Shown here piece by piece: positions 23,151 to 34,152 of a stretch of 64,000 bases of DNA. Position 1 is the first letter of the stretch. The number at the start of each line of letters is the position of its first letter. The notes beneath the pieces are model-generated. The model searched no databases. It was not told the origin of the DNA and saw nothing but the letters and a program-made list of their open reading frames with translations. This stretch comes from Hibiscus mutabilis (taxonomy: Eukaryota > Streptophyta > Magnoliopsida > Malvales > Malvaceae), in NCBI GenBank assembly GCA_019671005.1, contig CM033725.1:35238678-35302677 (forward strand), given 5' to 3'. A program made the position numbers and the translations under genes.

Positions 23151-24012
23151 GTTCGAAGAAAAAGCTATACCTCTGTGGACTTGGCAAAGAAAGCATAACC
23201 TTGATGAAAACCAAATCCGAGCCTAGCAAGGCTACCTTGTGTGCTATGGAGTCCAAAGAGGATGCAAAGCTCGAAAATGTACCGATGTGAAAAGATTTCT
23301 TGATGTGTTCCCTGATGAACTTTTGGGACTTCTTCCGACCCGAGAAGTGGAATTCGGAATCGAAGTGCAACCAGGGACTACACCAGTCTCCATTGCTCCG
23401 TACAGGATAGCTCTAGTTGAATTAAAAGAATTGAATGCCCAAATCTAAGATCTTTTGGATAAGGGATTCATTCGGCCATGTTCCTCACCTTGGGGAGCAC
23501 CGGTCTTGTTTGTCAAGAAGAAAGATGGATCGATGCAACTATGCATTAATTATCGTTAGTTGGATAGAGTAACAATCAAAAATAAGTATCCATTATCGAG
23601 GATTGATGACCTCTTCGATAAGTTGAATGATGCTTCTATCTTCTCTAAGATAGACCTACGATCCGAATACTATCAAATGCTAGTGAAGGAGTCTGATGTC
23701 CCAAAAACTGACTTCTGAACTAGGTACGACCACTATTGAGTTCTTGGCAATGCCTTTTGGGCTTACCAATGCACCTGCAGCCTTCATGGACCTGATGAAC
23801 CGTATGTTCCGGCCGTATCTAGATATATTCACGGTTGTGTTCATAGATGACATCTTGATCTATTCCAAGGACACTATCGCTTATGAAGAACATCTGCGGA
23901 TTGTGCTTCAAACTCTCTAGGAGCAACAGTTGTATGCTAAGTTCAGTAAATATGAATTCTGGCTATATGATGTATCCTTTCTAGACACAATATTTCTTCT
24001 GCGGGAATTCAG
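23151..24012 (+). pseudogene. E3 reverse transcriptase
   Basis: RT begins near 23290 (FLDVFPDELLGLLPTREVEF), continues through GFIRPCSSPWGAPVLF around 23466-23510, and shows the catalytic part at 23745-23850: LAMPFGLTNAPAAFMDLMN and then FIDDILIYSKDT, the Tekay version of the YxDD motif. EEHLRIVLQTL follows, then a TAG at 23918-23920 and YAKFSKYEFWL. Stops at 23445, 23557, 23715 and 23918 and a frame change near 24000 destroy it. Its function was RNA-templated DNA synthesis. Confidence 0.85.
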
Positions 24013-24665
24013 GTGGATCCAAAGAAGAATGTTGGAGGAGTTCGTAGCTTTCTAGGCCTTGCAGGCCACTACCGTAGATTCGTTAAAGGGTTCTCGATGA
24101 CAGCTGCACCCTTGACAAAGCTTCTCCATAAAGAAACTCCCTTTGTGTGGATAGTGGAACAACAAAGGAGTTTTGATCAGCTTAAGCAAGTCCTAACACA
24201 TGCCCCTATTTTAGTGCAACCCGAGTTAGGCAAGGACTTCACCGTATACAGTGATGCATCCCACCTGGGATTAGGTTGTGTGATTATGCAAGAAGAAAAA
24301 GTTATTTCTTATGCCTCACGTCAGCTTAAACCACATGAGCTGAACTATCTGACTCATGATCTGGAACTAGCCGCCGTTGTGTTTGCCTTAAAGATTTGGA
24401 GGCACTATCTTTACGGTGAGAAGTGTTACTTGCACACTGATCACAAGAGCCTGAAGTATCTTTTAACTCATAAAGAGTTGAATCTTCGTCAACGTTGATG
24501 GATGGAGCCTTTGAAAGACTATGACTTGGTCATTGATTACCATCCTGGTAAGGCCAATGTTGTGGCTAATGCTTTTAGTCGGAAGCCCACTCCCTCTCTG
24601 AGATGTTTGAATGCTCATTTTTGGCTCAATAAGTATGGCAAACTATTGGCTGAATTAAGAGTTTA
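24013..24665 (+). pseudogene. E3 RNase H and linker
   Basis: A long open frame (24013-24498) begins at the RT connection (GVRSFLGLAGHYRRFV) and carries the RNase H core. The acidic residues lie in FTVYSDASHLGLGCVIMQ, in DLELAAVVFALKIW and in HTDHKSLKYLL. All three expected acidic positions (D, E, D) are present. A TGA at 24496-24498 interrupts the segment after LNLRQR, at an Arg codon position. The reading continues as WMEPLKDYDLVIDYHPGKAN. Confidence 0.85.
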
Positions 24666-25745
24666 GTCAACCATCGTGTCTCAAATCAAAGCACTCCAGA
24701 AGTCTGACGAGGAGTTGAAAACTCTCATTGATAAGATCAAGGATAATCTGGATCCTAACTTTGCTATGAATTCTGAAGGTTTATTGTGTTTTCAGAATCG
24801 TATCTGTTTCCCTGACAATGATGATCTTCGAAACCAGATTCTGAGTGAAGCTCATTCGAGTCATTTCTCCGTTCATCCTAGAGCTATCAAGATGTATAAA
24901 GATTTGAAAGAGTTGTATTGGTGGTCTGGTATGAAAGGTGAGATCACAGACTTTGTGGCTAAGTGTTTGACCTGCCAATAGGTTAAAGTCGAGCACAAGG
25001 TGCCTACTAGTCTCTTACAACCTACTGAGCTTCCAAAATGGAAATGGAAACGTATTGCGATGGATTTCTTGAGTGGTCTACTAATGACACCGAAGAAGGA
25101 TGATGCAATTTGGGTCATTATAGATAAATTCACCAAGTCTGCTCATTTCCTTCTGGTGAGAATGGATTTTAGCTTACCTAGACTTGCTGAGTTGTACACT
25201 CGTGAAGTTATCCGTTTACATAGAATTCATGTGTCCATCATCTCTGACCGTGATCTGCATTTTGCATCTCAGTTTTGGAGAACCCTACACGAAGCTTTAG
25301 GAACTCGAGTGCACCTAAGCACTACTTTCTACCCTCAAACCGATGGCCAATCTGAAATGGTTATTCAGGTAACCATATTTCCCTTTTTATCCATATGTAT
25401 AAATGTTCTATATCAATCCCCTCTTCCTTGTAGATTCTGGAAGACATGCTCCGAGCCTGTGTTAATGACTTTAGGAATACGTGGGAGAAATCCCTACCAT
25501 TGGTGGGGTTTGCGTATAATAATAGCTACCAAGCCTCGATGCAAATGGCTCCTTATGAAGCTTTATATGGGAGAAGATACAGAACTCCTCTTTGTTGGAC
25601 CGAGCTTGGTGAAGGCAAAGTGTTAGGCCCTGACTTACTTCGGGAAACCGAAGAAAGGGTAACCATCATTTGTGACCGGCTCAAAGTTGTATTCGATCGG
25701 CAGAAGGCCTATGTTGACTTGAGAATGACGGACATCTAGTACGAG
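24666..25745 (+). pseudogene. E3 integrase, containing a GT-AG intron
   Basis: The zinc finger is at 24850-24980: EAHSSHFSVH then CLTCQ, giving H, H, C, C. The catalytic core follows, with the first Asp in IAMDFLSGL (near 25060), the second in ISDRDLHF (near 25245) and the Glu in DGQSE (near 25355). At 25369-25433 a 65-bp segment with GT..AG ends splits the frame. Coding resumes exactly as ILEDMLRACV, continuous with the E2 copy. A TAG after CLTCQ (24980) and another at 25738 are further breaks. The enzyme would insert the cDNA. Confidence 0.85.
25369..25433 (+). other. Candidate intron in E3 integrase
   Basis: The junctions are CAG|GTAACC and CCTTGTAG|ATT. The segment is 65 bp, T-rich, with a pyrimidine tract (CCCCTCTTCC) before the acceptor and an adenine-containing branch-like site (ATCAAT) about 20 bases upstream. 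Removing it restores the frame at the position where E2 runs through without interruption. The length is at the short limit for plant introns. Confidence 0.65.
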
Positions 25746-26165
25746 GTTGGTGAGAAAGCCTTCCTTAAAGTATCTCCATGGAAGAAGATCCTTTGTTTTG
25801 GCAAGAAAGGGAAGCTAAGTCCTCGTTTCATTGGCCTAATCGAGGTGATCAAAAGGGTTGGACCTGTTGCCTACCGACTAGCCCTCCCCGAAGAATTAAG
25901 TCAGATCCATAAAGTGTTTCATGTCTCTATGTTACAGAAGTACCAGTCTGATCCTTCCCATGTGATTGAGCTGGTGTCTGTGGAGATCCAGTCTAATCTA
26001 ACGTACGAGGAGGAACCAGTAGAGATCCTCGCACAAGAGGTTAGGAGGCTTCGTAATAAGTCTGTGCCCTTAGTGAAAGTCCTGTGGAGAAGTCATTCAG
26101 TTGAAGAAGCAACGTGGGAATCGAAAGAGACAATGCAGAAACAGTACCCTCACTTGTTCGGCTAG
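25746..26165 (+). pseudogene. E3 integrase tail and chromodomain
   Basis: The frame continues through GKKGKLSPRFIG and VAYRLALPEELSQIH into the chromodomain YEEEPVEILAQEVRRLR, VKVLWRSHSVEEATWESKE and QYPHLFG, with the stop TAG at 26163-26165. The 25845-26165 frame is intact. In Tekay/Del elements this group II chromodomain follows integrase and is thought to bind modified histones. The stop at 25738-25740 separates it from the main integrase. Confidence 0.85.
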
Positions 26166-26189
26166 AATGAAAATTTGAAGACAAATTTT

Positions 26190-26204
26190 CTTAAGGGGGA
26201 GAGT
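26190..26204 (+). promoter_or_regulatory. E3 polypurine tract
   Basis: CTTAAGGGGGAGAGT directly upstream of the 3' LTR start TGTCACATCC. It is identical to the E2 tract. Confidence 0.88.
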
Positions 26205-27899
26205 TGTCACATCCCGAAAACTGGCCTAGTCAGAATTAGGTTCCGGTGATCATAAATTTTGAATCCGTTATGCCCAAGTGATGTAATATTCAATCCTTGT
26301 ACCCCTTTTTGTTAGCAATAAAGCAATGTAGACTTGATTTGAACAATTGGACCCCTTTAATAAGAAATTTAAAGATGGGAATATGAAATTTGAGTTAGGC
26401 ATATCGATACTTCAAAACCAGTATTGATACGGCCTAACTATCTATAACTAACTTACCTATTTTAGCATAGCCGTATCGATACGACCACAAGGTGTATCGA
26501 TATGGGTCTCTACAAAAATCGGTTTTGTTGACTAAATTGAAAGAAATAGAAATTTAAAGTCTGACTCACCTCCTTGCTCATCAACCCTCACGTGGGATAA
26601 CTCTGAAAAGGGAACAAACGCCCATTGATTTGCCTAGAGTTGAGAAAAAGGGCATGAAGTGATGAAAATAATTAAATAAGCTTTCCCCTGCTTAGAGGAA
26701 AGCACCATATTGGTCTTTGGATAGGTGAAAAGTGATTTAAATGATAAGTTCCCTAATAAAAAACTAGAGGAAAGCTTTCATCTTTATTTCTACTATCCAC
26801 CAGAATAAGCTCACCTTTGTCTTCAAATAACCACACACCTCCATTTCCATCTTCAACCTCAAGCTAAGCAAGGACCTCGATACAATCTTCATCCTAAGCT
26901 CGATTTCAATACGTCGTTTGAAAGCTCGTGACTTGGTAAGTAAAACACTTAAATTGATTCGATGATTCCGTCATTCCTCAAGGATAAATTTTAAGATTAA
27001 GTTTTGAATGTTCAATGGAAGCCCATGTATTAGGAAGCTAATTCCATTATTTCGATGTTGCCTAAAAGTTTTGGTAAGCTTGAAAAATGTTTTCGGATCT
27101 TTAGTTTAAATTCTAATGCAACCCCTAATTTTTTGCTAGCCCAAGAAGTAGAGAATGAGCCCTCGTCATCTCTAACGAAAGCTAGTCATCAAGGAGTCAG
27201 AATCCGAGAACCTTGAAAGCTTTTTTGTCAAGGTAAGTGTAGTTGTGTCATGGGATTGGCTACGTGCCATCCTGATTGCATTTGTTTGTAATTATGTTGC
27301 ATCTTTTGAAAAGGCTCAAGTAGAGCAAGCTTGTGTGAACTCAAATGGTAAGTGTGGTAAGGCTATTATAATTCTTTTGATACAACTTTCTGCTTATAAG
27401 TGATATTTGAAACATAATATATGTGAAATTTGATATGATTATGTGTTATTTAGAGCTAAGGCTCAATATATGATTTGATATGGACTAAGGGCAAATGATA
27501 AATTTTATGATGAAATATGTAACCTTGGACACTTGTGGACCTTGGATACAATTGACATGCCATAGGGTTATTTGAGCTCACTAAGTAAGGGATTGGACAA
27601 CGGTCCGAGGCTACGACCTATATGTGGTGAAATAATGTTGGTTTGTGTAAGGGATATTTTCTGAAGCTAAGGCCTACCTTCAATATGATTTGGTGTATAG
27701 GGGAATCTGCATATCCATTGGTTACTATGTCCAAGGGAAATGATATGTCTAAATGGTTTATAACTGCTATACAGAATCATGACTAATGGCTTTGAATATG
27801 TTTCTATGTGATTGATGCTATGTAAACTGTCACCCAAACATGCCCATATGTCATTCATTTATTTGATAAACTATTGTGCATTTGTTATAACTACCTCAC

Positions 27900-27916
27900 T
27901 AGGCTATGTAAGCCTA
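27900..27916 (+). promoter_or_regulatory. Hairpin TATA-like block in E3 3' LTR
   Basis: TAGGCTATGTAAGCCTA, identical to the copy at 21120-21136 in the 5' LTR. Confidence 0.45.
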
Positions 27917-28337
27917 ACATTTGTGTGTCTCATGCATTTCAGAACCTTGAAGCGATCTGAGCCTCGATCGTGTAGTTGCGGTTGCAAGTCACTTCCACCT
28001 ATCATATGCATGCTTAACTTTTGCTTTGAACTCCTAGTAAGGTGGCATATGGTTTAGGCAAGTTGTATTTTTCCCATTTTGATATGTGTGTAATAGCCTA
28101 ATAGTGCCTAAGTATCAAATGTGAAAGTTGGTATGTTTTGAATTGGTAAAACTAGTTAAGATGAGCTTAAAGGCCCCAAAAGGTGAATCCTAGTAAATGA
28201 ATTTGGATTGGTCTAAAATTTCACATGCTATTAGATTTATGTGTTTGCAACTTGTCTATAAAATTTGGTAATATTTGGACATCGTTCAATTGGTTAATTC
28301 AAATAAAAACCATATAAAATCTGTCATTACAAGACAG

Positions 28338-28621
28338 ACGTATCGATACGGGTCAATCTGTATCGGTACGGCCTTGCATAATTTGACCTAACAAAATAGA
28401 GTGTACCAATACGAGTCAAGCTGTATTGATACGGACCTTGGCAGTGAGGCCTGGGAAATTAATTGTATCGGTACGGCCCTGAAGTGTACCGAAACAGATC
28501 AACCTTGGTCTACGCGTATCAATACAGGTTTGGATGTATCGATATGGGCTTGTCACCCTTAGTTCTGGAATTGTGAAATTTGAGTTAGCGTACCGATACA
28601 TCCTTAAGTGTATCGGTATGG
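28338..28621. repeat. Palindrome array in E3 3' LTR
   Basis: About ten near-palindromic motifs of the form GTATCGATAC, GTATCGGTAC or GTACCGATAC occur within 284 bases, often as CG-flanked dodecamers such as CGTATCGATACG. This segment is just beyond the point where the 5' LTR was truncated. Confidence 0.75.
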
Positions 28622-29021
28622 TGTCAGTTAATTCTGTTAAAAGACTTAAACTACAGTTTTTAATAGTTTACGGATTGGTCACTAATCCTTAAATGGTCTA
28701 ATTGGATAGGTAAAGGACCTCTATTAATAACAAAACTACATAGGTTAATAATTGGTAAGTTTAATTGTATGCTAGGAAAAGAGAATTCTGATAAAGACCT
28801 CTATTTTGTAAAATTTACAATTTAGTCCCTTAAACTCGAAAAAGATTAAAATTAACCCTAAATTGAGTAAGTTATTAATAAGTTAGTTTGATAGGTTTTA
28901 AAAGATACTAATAAGACATTCTGAATAAGATATCGATTAAGCTTCTAAACTCTGAATAAGTTTCTGGTAATACTTTCTGACTCGGTTCTCTATCAGGTCG
29001 GGAATGAGGAGTTACAGTGGA

Positions 29022-29700
29022 AGTGTCCTTGGAATAGATCAAGATGTCATCTATAGACACAATCACGAATTTGTCTAGATAGGGCTAGAATACACGATTC
29101 ATCAAATCTATGAAGGTTACGGGTGCATTTGTAAGCACGAAAGGCATTACTAGTGGCCATATCTAGTTCGGAAGACAGTCTTTCGGACGTTAGACTCCTT
29201 CACTAGCATTTGATAGTACCCGGATAGTAGGTCTATTTAAGAGAATACAAAAGCACCCTTCAATTGATTGAATAGATCATCAATCCTCGACAGGTATTTA
29301 TTCTTGATCGTTACTTTATTCAACTAACGATAGTCGATGCACAGACGCATCGACCCATCATTCTTCTTAACAAATAAAACCAGTGATCCTCAGGGTGAGT
29401 AACTCGGTTGGATAAACCCTTTGTCCAAAAGATCATGGATTTGGGTCTTCAACTCTTTTAATTTGACCGGAGCCATCCTATACGGAGCAATGGAGACTAG
29501 TGTAGTCCCTAGGTGCACTTCGATTCCAAATTCTACTTCTCGGGTCAGGGGGAGTCCCAAAAGTTTATCGGGAAACACATCAGGGAATTCCTTTACTACC
29601 GACACATTTTCAAGTTTTGGGTCTTCTTTAGACTCTATAGCAGACATAATAGCTTTATTAGGCTCGGGTTTGGTTTTCATCAGAGTTATGCTTTCCTTGC
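29022..29700 (-). pseudogene. E2 reverse transcriptase N-terminal part
   Basis: The minus-strand frame 29680-29390 covers VVKEFPDVFPDKLLGLP, EVEFGIEVHLGT and LLDKGFIQPS. Downstream, with frameshifts, come a KNDGSMRLC-like segment (29370-29340) and the catalytic site, which reads SIDDILIYSKDT near 29065-29030, where the family usually has FIDDILIYS. The segment ends at the E3 insertion. RT is completed on the far side, at 19413. Confidence 0.8.
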
Positions 29701-30060
29701 CGAGCCCAAGAAGGTATAGCTTTTTCTTTGAACAATCTATCTAGGCTTGATGTTTAGCGAACCAATCAAGGCCTAGGATAAGATCAAACTCACGAAAAAG
29801 AAAACCATCAAATTGGTCAAAAATGGGATCCCTTGGATCCTCAGAGGACAAGCTTTACAAATCAACCGTATAACCACCCTATCTCCTAGTGGGTTAGAGA
29901 CAACTATCTCAGAAGTGTCTGGTTCTTGTTCTAGGGCATACTTTCCAATCAATGGTTCACTAATAAAGGAATGCGTAGAGCCTAGATCTATCAAAGCATA
30001 AACAAGACCAGAACATAATTCCACCATACCTGCTATCACATTAGGATCGTCCTCCTATTC
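29701..30060 (-). pseudogene. E2 retropepsin protease
   Basis: The minus-strand frame 30039-29773 has ALIDLGSTHSFIS as its active site, then IVVSNPLGDRVVIRL and RIQGIPFLTNLM. It matches the E3 protease closely. Position 3 of the DPGS motif region differs (DLGS), and a frame change near 29790 follows. Catalysis is doubtful in this copy. Confidence 0.8.
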
Positions 30061-31260
30061 TTGACCTAGAACGTAGTACATCTGGGCTGAAGCCTAAGGG
30101 TCACGCCCAACTAAAGGAGGATTTGGATTACGTGGTCTCTCCGTTAAACCAGTCTGCACTTGCTTCCCTCCCTTTCCTTTAGCAGTATTGCTCTAAGAAG
30201 TCATAAAGGTAGGAGCATTCAGGTTCTGCGGACATTGCCTGATAAAGTGACTCGCTTCCCTACAAAGATAGCAAGATTTGGTCTGTCTGTGACATGGCTC
30301 AGGATGCCTGATAAAGCCATACGAGTAACAGATGTTCCTTGAGATTGGAATTGTGGCATGTATCTTGTCCTTGGTAGTTGTTGAACGGTGGCAGACTTCT
30401 GGTCCCACTGTCTACCCTTTTTTTGAGGCATGAAAGGCTTGGAATCATCTCAAAACCTTTTATCAGGCCTGGCTTGATTCCCCTTCTTTCTTTCATAAGC
30501 CTTCTGGGAGGCTTCAGTAGCAATTGCCCGATTGACCAAAGTCTGAAAGTCTTCCAACTCCATGGCGGTGAAGAGGGCGTAATTCATCATAAAGGCCATC
30601 AATGAACATTCTACATTTTTCCTTCTCAATGCATATGATCTCGGCACTGTACCTCGAATACTTGCAGAAATCATGTATGTATTGCTCCACGGGTCTTCCT
30701 CCTTGTCTCATATGGAGGAACTTCTTACATCTTTCAGCGATATAGTGGTCACTGATATACTTATTGCAAAATTCCTGAAGAAAGAAGTCCCATGTAACCT
30801 TGTGCTCAGGTACCGTGAGTGTCACGGTGTCCCACCAGTTCTGAGCCTCCTCAACAATCAATGTCAGAGCACATTCCAGCTTATGTTCGTCATGGCACAT
30901 CAATTGCTTATTCAAAACCTTAAGAGTGTTTTCCAACCAATATTATGCTACTTCGGGATTGTCCCGGTAAAGGTGTAGACCAGGTATTGTTTGAGCTTGT
31001 CGATAGGGGCTCTCGAGACAGGTGAAGATACTACAGCAAGCTGAGGTGGCTGCTCTTGCTTGAGAGACACAACCACCTGTTAAATCATCTCAGCCATGGA
31101 TGTCAAATACTCTTGCTGAGCGAAGGAACCAGAGAAGGATTAGGTGGGTTATTCTGTCCCACCTGTTAGGTCGAATTTCAGCTCCAAGATTGTCCCCCTG
31201 CGTCGAGGAGGAGCTGGGGTGTGGTTCCATTGCAATGCGTCCATCGTTGGGTGCAGACAT
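30061..31260 (-). pseudogene. E2 gag with zinc knuckle
   Basis: The minus strand starts at the ATG at 31258-31260 (MSAPNDGRIAMEPHP). The capsid frame 30936-30514 has AQNWWDTVTL, TWDFFLQEFCNKYISDHYIA and FLHMRQGGRPVEQYIH. A basic region follows, and the frame at 30408-30193 has an intact CCHC zinc knuckle CYLCREASHFIRQC (C-x2-C-x4-H-x4-C) near 30230-30275. It would bind and package genomic RNA. Frameshifts near 30520 and 31150 break it. Confidence 0.85.
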
Positions 31261-31402
31261 TCTTAAATCTAATCAAACAGAAGAGGTTAAATCGTGTTAG
31301 TTGCAAGTCACGGATAACATATATAAATAAACTCTTAGGTGGCATGCACACATACAGAATCATGACAAGCCTCGGTTTAGTTCTAGAATCGACTAAACTC
31401 TA

Positions 31403-31414
31403 GCTCTAATACCA
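31403..31414 (-). promoter_or_regulatory. E2 primer binding site (tRNA-iMet type)
   Basis: The minus strand reads TGGTATTAGAGC, one change from TGGTATCAGAGC, the complement of the initiator Met tRNA 3' end. It lies 4 bases from the 5' LTR end at 31419. Confidence 0.8.
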
Positions 31415-32025
31415 TAAATGTAACACCCCTTCCCGGTCTAGTAGAAAAGCTAGGTCAAAAAGTGTTATCGAGAAACAATACAGAGAACGGTACAACAATT
31501 TCAATCAAAGTTCAATGTTAGGCTATGCAATTCGATGCTATGATTACAATCTAGGTCAATGAATTTATATGGAACGATACTAATCAGATTTATGACCAAT
31601 TTTAAACTTTAACCACCTTTAGGGACTAAACTACAATTTCTTGAAATTAGGGGGTCCTTATTATAATTTAACCAAGCAACAATGAAATTCAATCCATAAC
31701 TAACCATCCTGCAAAATTTCATGTTAATCTGGTGTCATTTACTCATCCAATTAGACTTGCCAAGTTTCAGTGATCAATATGCAAGGTTTTAATACTGTAC
31801 TTAATATCTTATAACGAAATTAACCACTCCCGTACTGAAACAATATAGGTCGTATCGGTATGACACAATTGGATTATGCAATCCAAACCTCACTTTTCAC
31901 ACCCTGAAAATCGATCTAGTCGGGATTAGGTTCCGATGATCAAATATTTTGTACCAATTACATAATTTGCTCGATCTTGTACCTAGTTCGAAGCAATGAA
32001 GGTAATTCGGGCTAACTGTAACAAT

Positions 32026-32060
32026 TTATTATTATTATTATTATTAGTAGTAGTAGTAAA
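32026..32060. repeat. (ATT)n/(AGT)n microsatellite
   Basis: A run of ATT trinucleotides continuing into TAG repeats and a short A tract, inside the solo LTR. Confidence 0.9.
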
Positions 32061-33137
32061 AAATGAAAATGACATTGAGTGTGGGACCCACGGCTGATTC
32101 CTTCAATTTGAAGGAATTTGCCGTGAATTCCCCATGTTTGGGGGATGATGCGTCAAGGTGGCCACAACGTGGGCAAAGCCTAAGGGCCATGCCCCTTAAA
32201 GCATGCCACCACTCCAACATACGTGGAGATTAAAGAGAAAAATGAGGGAGCCAGCTATTTGTGTATAAATATGGGGGGATCTTGCGCAAAGACACAACAA
32301 GTAAGGAACAAAGAAATGATTCAGTGTTAGGGTGGTAAGCTTGAGTTTTTCGGTTCAACAAATTCGAATCCTCCCTATCGATTGACTCAAGAGGTTGATA
32401 AAGAGACAACCATCATCTCTTTCGAAAGCCAAGGATAAAGGCATTGCTATCCGGGAGCCTTAAACGCATTGGGTTATCGAGGTGAGTGTAGTTGTGTCGG
32501 GGGATAGGCTCGGTGCCATCCCGTTGCATTATTTTGTGATTATGTTTGTATTTGTTTAAGGGCTCACGTAGAGCAACTATGTCGAATTCGATTGACAAAA
32601 GTGCCTTGCATTGCTTTGATATGTGCAAATATGACTATGATATGCTACATGTATGAGACATATGAAATGATATGAAATGTTACATGGTATAGAGCTAAGA
32701 CTCATTTTGATATTTGATATGATATGACTTAAAAGATATGGACTATGTGAACTTGTGTAATTATGGACATTGGATACAATTGGCATGCCATATGATTATT
32801 GAGCTCGGTTAAGTAAGGGAGGACTACGGTATGTGGGGGGATAAGGTCGATTGTGTAAGGGATATATCTCCGGGGCTACGGCTCAAGGGCTACAGCCTAC
32901 TCTCCATTATATGTATCGATGTATAGAGGAATCCGTGTATCCAATGGTACCTAATGTGATATGTGCTTATAAATTGTGCTATGACAATATGAATTACGAC
33001 ATGAATATGTGAATATGAAAGCATGAAAATAAGTGAAATAAGCATGAATTTTGTAGTGTATTATGACTACTTGTATATTTAATCATCATGCCATTCATAT
33101 TATTGATAATTTATTGTAACTGTTATAACTACCTCAC

Positions 33138-33154
33138 TAGGCTATGTAAGCCTA
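33138..33154 (+). promoter_or_regulatory. Hairpin TATA-like block in solo LTR
   Basis: TAGGCTATGTAAGCCTA preceded by ACTACCTCAC. It is the same as the E3 LTR blocks although the surrounding LTR is diverged, so the block looks selectively conserved. Confidence 0.45.
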
Positions 33155-33869
33155 ACGTGTGTGTCTCATGCACTTTTAGGACCTTGAGCAATTCCGAGCT
33201 TTGATCGTGTTGTTGCGGTTGCAAGTCACGTCCCTACCATATATATATGTTATTTTTTGCTATAAACTCCTAGTAAAGTGGCATATAGTCCAACTTGTTT
33301 TGTGCCTTTCTATGGTTTTGTTGTATGATTAGAATGACTAGATTTGGATAGGTTAAAATGGTTAAAAAGTGCCTAAAACGAGCCTAAGGTGAAAACTTGG
33401 TAAATGGATTCCGAACGCCCTAAAATTTGACGTACCAATAGGAACATGGTTTATAAGTATACTGGTGAAATTTGGTAAATTTAGTTAAGTCACAAAACTG
33501 ATTTTTTGTAAAAAGTCTCAAATTGGTTTAATTGGCTTAGTAAATTGATAGGTTCTAATAATGAAACCCTTAGATCAATAATTGGAGAGTTTAATTTCAA
33601 TTGGTAATACGAAATTGGATTAAAATCAATAACTGGTAAAAATTTACAATTTAGTCCCTAAGGTTAAGAAAAGTTTAAAATTGACCCCAACTCTGATTAA
33701 GTTTAGTAACCAACAAAATGGATAAGTCTTAAGAATAATCAATATGATACTTAGATTAGGTTTTGAACTCTGAAACTTTTTCCGAACCTTCGATTAGTCT
33801 TCTAAGAAAACTATCCGACCCGGATCCCTACCAGGCCAGGAAGGGGGTGTTACATCACTGCCCAATCTC

Positions 33870-34152
33870 GTTTCGATACGGTCGATGACCTTTTCGGTAC
33901 AGCATGCAAAGTGACAACCCAATTTCCAGCAATTCAAGAACTTGTTTTGGTACGGCTCAAACCGTAACAGTACTCGTTGATCTTCATTGACCAGTTTCAA
34001 TAAGCCCCTTGGGCCGTATCGATACGATTAAAATCTTAAATGCTTCTTAGAGTTTTTGTATCGAAACACCTTTAGGCCGTTTCGATACACCTAGGTTGAC
34101 TGACCAAATATGCACAGCCGTACCAAAACAGGCGAACCCGTATCGGTACGCC
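33870..34152. repeat. Palindrome array in E2 5' LTR
   Basis: The counterpart of 14717-15084: repeated motifs of the TTCGATACG, CCGTATCGATACG and CGTATCGGTACG types. Single-base changes differ between the two LTRs. Confidence 0.7.

Larger units (their letters stand above)
19419..29016 (+). mobile_element. E3: Tekay/Del chromovirus inserted in E2 RT
   Basis: A plus-strand element of 9598 bp, flanked by GTGGT (19414-19418) and GTGGA (29017-29021), a 5-bp duplication with one change. It lies within the RT codons of E2, between the DDILIYS motif and EEHLR. It belongs to the same family as E2, as the protein segments are closely similar. The order is truncated 5' LTR, gag, protease, RT, RNase H, integrase with intron, chromodomain, polypurine tract and 3' LTR. 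The PBS and the end of the 5' LTR are deleted. The coding region carries many stops, so the element is dead. Confidence 0.9.
26205..29016 (+). repeat. E3 3' LTR
   Basis: A complete 2812-bp LTR from TGTCACATCCCG to GAGGAGTTACA. It contains two groups of GTATCGATAC-like palindromes (26399-26508 in U3 and 28338-28621 near the end) and the hairpin promoter block at 27900-27916. A conserved stretch after the block includes GTAGTTGCGGTTGCAAGTCA. No gene lies inside: the frames at 27667, 27812 and 28416 are LTR shadows. Confidence 0.9.
31895..33854 (+). mobile_element. Solo LTR (Tekay-like) inserted in E2 5' LTR
   Basis: A 1960-bp insertion with a perfect 5-bp duplication TCACT (31890-31894 and 33855-33859). 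It starts TTTCACACCCTGAAAATCG (TG mutated to TT) and ends GGGGGTGTTACA. It has no coding region. It carries the hairpin block at 33138-33154 and the GTTGCGGTTGCAAGTCA stretch in the plus orientation. It is a related but distinct, shorter Tekay LTR family. Confidence 0.85.
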
